From positions 46,929,116 to 46,993,115 of the forward strand of contig NC_088301.1 in assembly GCF_032854445.1 (NCBI RefSeq): a stretch of 64,000 nucleotides of DNA. Direction: 5' to 3'. Origin of the DNA: Liolophura sinensis. Lineage: Eukaryota > Mollusca > Polyplacophora > Chitonida > Chitonidae. Below are positions 61,386-64,000 of the stretch, piece by piece. The position numbers were made by a program, and so were the translations under genes. The number at the start of each line of letters is the position of its first letter. Position 1 is the stretch's first letter. Below the pieces are notes generated by a model. That model was not told the origin of the DNA and ran no database searches. It was given only the letters and a program-made list of their open reading frames with translations.

Positions 61386-64000
61386 GATCTGGGTTCATTT
61401 TGCAAATATTCTCTTATCTTTTGTTTCTTGCTGATTGTAAGTAATAATAAGAAGCAAATGCCGATCTAGAATAATTGAAGGACGTGAAAATGGTTTGGCG
61501 AAATCACTGGAACAAAATTTGTGTGTTCTCACTCACATTCAGAATCATTTTATAGAAAATATCTGTTTTGACGCAAACTCAGCCTGAACTATATGTGTGT
61601 TTAAGGAATGGAATGTCAGAAATGGTGGTTCCATTGGTCCAAATGTGTTGCATTTGGATGCACAAAGCATAAATTCTTGCCTTGCTTCACTCTTTCCTTC
61701 TCTGTGTTGGTTCTTGCATCAGTTTTCACATTACCATAATTTTTCAACCACCTATTTTGAAAAATTCTGAGGGAACGATTGAGTGTAGAGAGATAGTTTT
61801 TAAGTTTTATGATGTTTGTGTCTTTAGTGACGCAAACATCACTTTTGGCATTGTTTTCTTAATTGTGCCCATAAATTCCACTGAAAAAAGTGCTTTAGAG
61901 GTTGAGAAGAATTACAGTATTTACATAATATCATGAAATTGTGTCATGGGCCACAGTGTTGCTTTATTTTTCAGCTTGCTTAACTGGAATGCATGCCAAA
62001 GACACCACGCATGGCCAATGCTGACCAATTGTTTTTAGCTGCAACAAGCAGCTGTACTATTGGCAGGTCAACGTTTTCACGTCCTGTTTAACATGGGTAA
62101 TTCACTTAACGTGGGGCTGCAGTGCGTGATGACTTTTTGTGTGATATTGTAGCTATTGCAAATTTTAGGTTTGTTGGACTTGAACACTGGTTGGAAACAA
62201 TATTACTAAATACTGCCTTCAAACTTTCTGCAAATATTGACAAGATCTGAGTGCGACACACACACGTCCATCTCTGGATAGAACAGCCTTGTAAGTGTGA
62301 AATTCTTCATAAACCAGAAATTTCACAGGATCAGATGAAGTTTAAATAAAAAGAGCTTTATCAGCACATGACCTTAATAACAAAACTGGAATCCCTCTGT
62401 GAAACCACATTTTTTTGTTGTGTTCACATCATTGAAACTAGCTATTTTATGTTGCCATGGAAACCAGAAATTTGATCAAAACAACCCCAGGCTAAAAAGC
62501 TAAACCGCTCCAGTCCTGTGTGAAACGCAGTGACTAATATTTCCAGTGGTGAATTGCCATGGAATATAGAAAACTGATCGCATCAGCTCCATTTTAAATA
62601 GGAACACAGTTCACCTCAGTATAAACCAACATAAAATCCTTATCTCAGGCTGTTTAGCTTCTTCACATAATATAATTTTTTTTCAGTTTTTTGCCATGGA
62701 AAAAAAAGACATTTGATCACAACAGCCCTAGTTTTCGTAGGAACCAACATCCCAAAGATGAAATCATTATCTGAAGCATTTTGACCTTACAATGACCGCA
62801 GTAAAACTTGCTATTTCTTGTCAGTTGCCATGAATAACAGAAATTTGATCAAACAAATAATTTCTCTTCTTGCATAAGTGCAATACTGTTATACAATTTG
62901 TGAAATCCTGGCACTTTCTCTTTCCAGTTGTAGTAAAAAATAAGATGAACTGTACATTTTTTACCACTATTGATGTTTCAAATTGATTATGCAAGAAAAA
63001 ATAAACTGGAATCAAGGAGTATTTACACAAACACAGATTTATTGACATGGACCACAGCTGATACAGAAAGGGTTATCTCCCCTGTTTAGGGAAGGATAAG
63101 ATGCACACAGCCAAAGATTTACAAATGTGAAGCATGATTTGAGAATAGAAATATGTCCAGAAAACATCAGAATTCATTGTTTCTACATACAGAAATCTCT
63201 GTGGAGGGTTAGAGTAAAAGTATGTTACACTGGACAGAGAATTGAGGTTATTACAAAAAAGATGATGAACCAATGCTTAAGGTGACTAAGACAGGCCAGG
63301 TTAGAAGTTAGAAATTTATTATTAGACATGCTTTCTTATACATACAACATTGTTTGGATAGTTAACCATGAGAGAACTTCATTCTTTTATGATGAAATAC
63401 ACAAAAAATTTGCTTATTCCAGGGAATATCATGCAAACTAAAATAAGGCATAATGACATGCATTCTCCATTAAATTTCTTTTTCTCAATATTATCTTCTA
63501 AAATGCTAACTATTAAGCTGGGCACTACATATATTGCACAAACATAAATTAATATCTTGTGTATACTTGAAAGAAAATTACTAGAGAAGCAGGAGGAATA
63601 AGTTAAAATTGTAAGGATAAAAGGAGCCTCATGATGACATTTGTACAGAAAAAAAACATTTTTTGCAGGCAGCATGATGGAAAATTTGATGGTGACCAGA
63701 ACATTGTTCCATACATCTGGTGGATGCCAACTTTGTGTTCCTTATATCAACACAAATTCTGCCTTGCCTAACATTTTCACGACTTCTGAGCACAGATCTC
63801 GTGAAAATATAACATTAAATTTTCAGCAAAATTCTTTTCCCTGATATTTTACTGATGTAATATGGATAATTGGCAACATCCAACATGCAAATAATTTTTT
63901 TAGTGTAGTCATCTCTAGAGAATAAATGCTGCTTCACCATTTCAGTGGACAAAAATCTAAGGCATATGTTTCATTTGAATATTTTGGACTACCTTGGTAA
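61386..64000. other. Gene-poor terminal segment
   Basis: No exon with a recognisable protein on either strand; open frames are short and low-complexity. The only structure noted is the degenerate tandem repeat at 62452-62850. Confidence 0.5.
62452..62850. repeat. Degenerate tandem repeat built on TTGCCATGGA
   Basis: TTGCCATGGAA or a close variant starts at 62452, 62554, 62691 and 62825 (spacing 102, 137 and 134 bp), each followed by a form of CAGAAATTTGATCAAAACA. The period is loose, indicating an old satellite-like array. Confidence 0.55.

Overview
The window is eukaryotic: introns with GT..AG ends split every gene, the non-coding DNA is AT-rich, and retroposons and MITEs are scattered throughout. 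The gene set, a Sfmbt-type Polycomb protein with a long N-terminus, and two tRNA-headed SINE families of a type I associate with marine lophotrochozoans suggest a mollusc (bivalve or gastropod). That placement is an inference. No bacterial, viral or CRISPR feature was seen.

Layout. (1) 1-5898, minus: 5' part of a STIMATE (TMEM110) gene, three coding exons, the rest lying beyond base 1. (2) 5899-6311: short divergent promoter with two NRF-1-like palindromes and a YY1-like site. (3) 6312-31056, plus: Sfmbt gene with 17 recognised coding exons (four MBT repeats, SLED domain, SAM domain), then a probable 3' UTR of about 4 kb. Exons 1-12 and 17 read cleanly; exons 13-16 carry at least seven frame breaks. 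(4) 35.5-42.0 kb: intergenic repeat zone between convergent genes, holding SINE fragments, a 41-bp tandem repeat, an array of GCGCCATCTATG motifs, a decayed Penelope-like reverse transcriptase, a SINE and two adjacent MITEs. (5) 42014-54745, minus: complete, intact DNAJC2 (zuotin/MPP11/ZRF1), 17 exons, 618 codons. (6) 54746-54903: 158-bp divergent promoter with an ETS/GABP-like site. (7) 54904-59509, plus: complete ADP-ribosylglycohydrolase-family gene, 9 exons, 370 codons, with changes in both metal-binding motifs. (8) 59510-64000: 3' UTR, then gene-poor DNA with a degenerate tandem repeat.

The four genes form two head-to-head pairs. Sfmbt (a Polycomb PhoRC-type reader) and DNAJC2 (a ribosome-associated J-protein whose vertebrate form also displaces PRC1) converge on the repeat zone. 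STIMATE next to SFMBT matches, from memory, the human 3p21.1 order, so that pair may be an ancient linkage. I found no clearly new multi-gene system. The best leads are the localised frame damage in Sfmbt, the duplicated STIMATE splice donor, the CTCF-core-like array beside a retroelement, and the altered catalytic motifs of the ADP-ribosylglycohydrolase.
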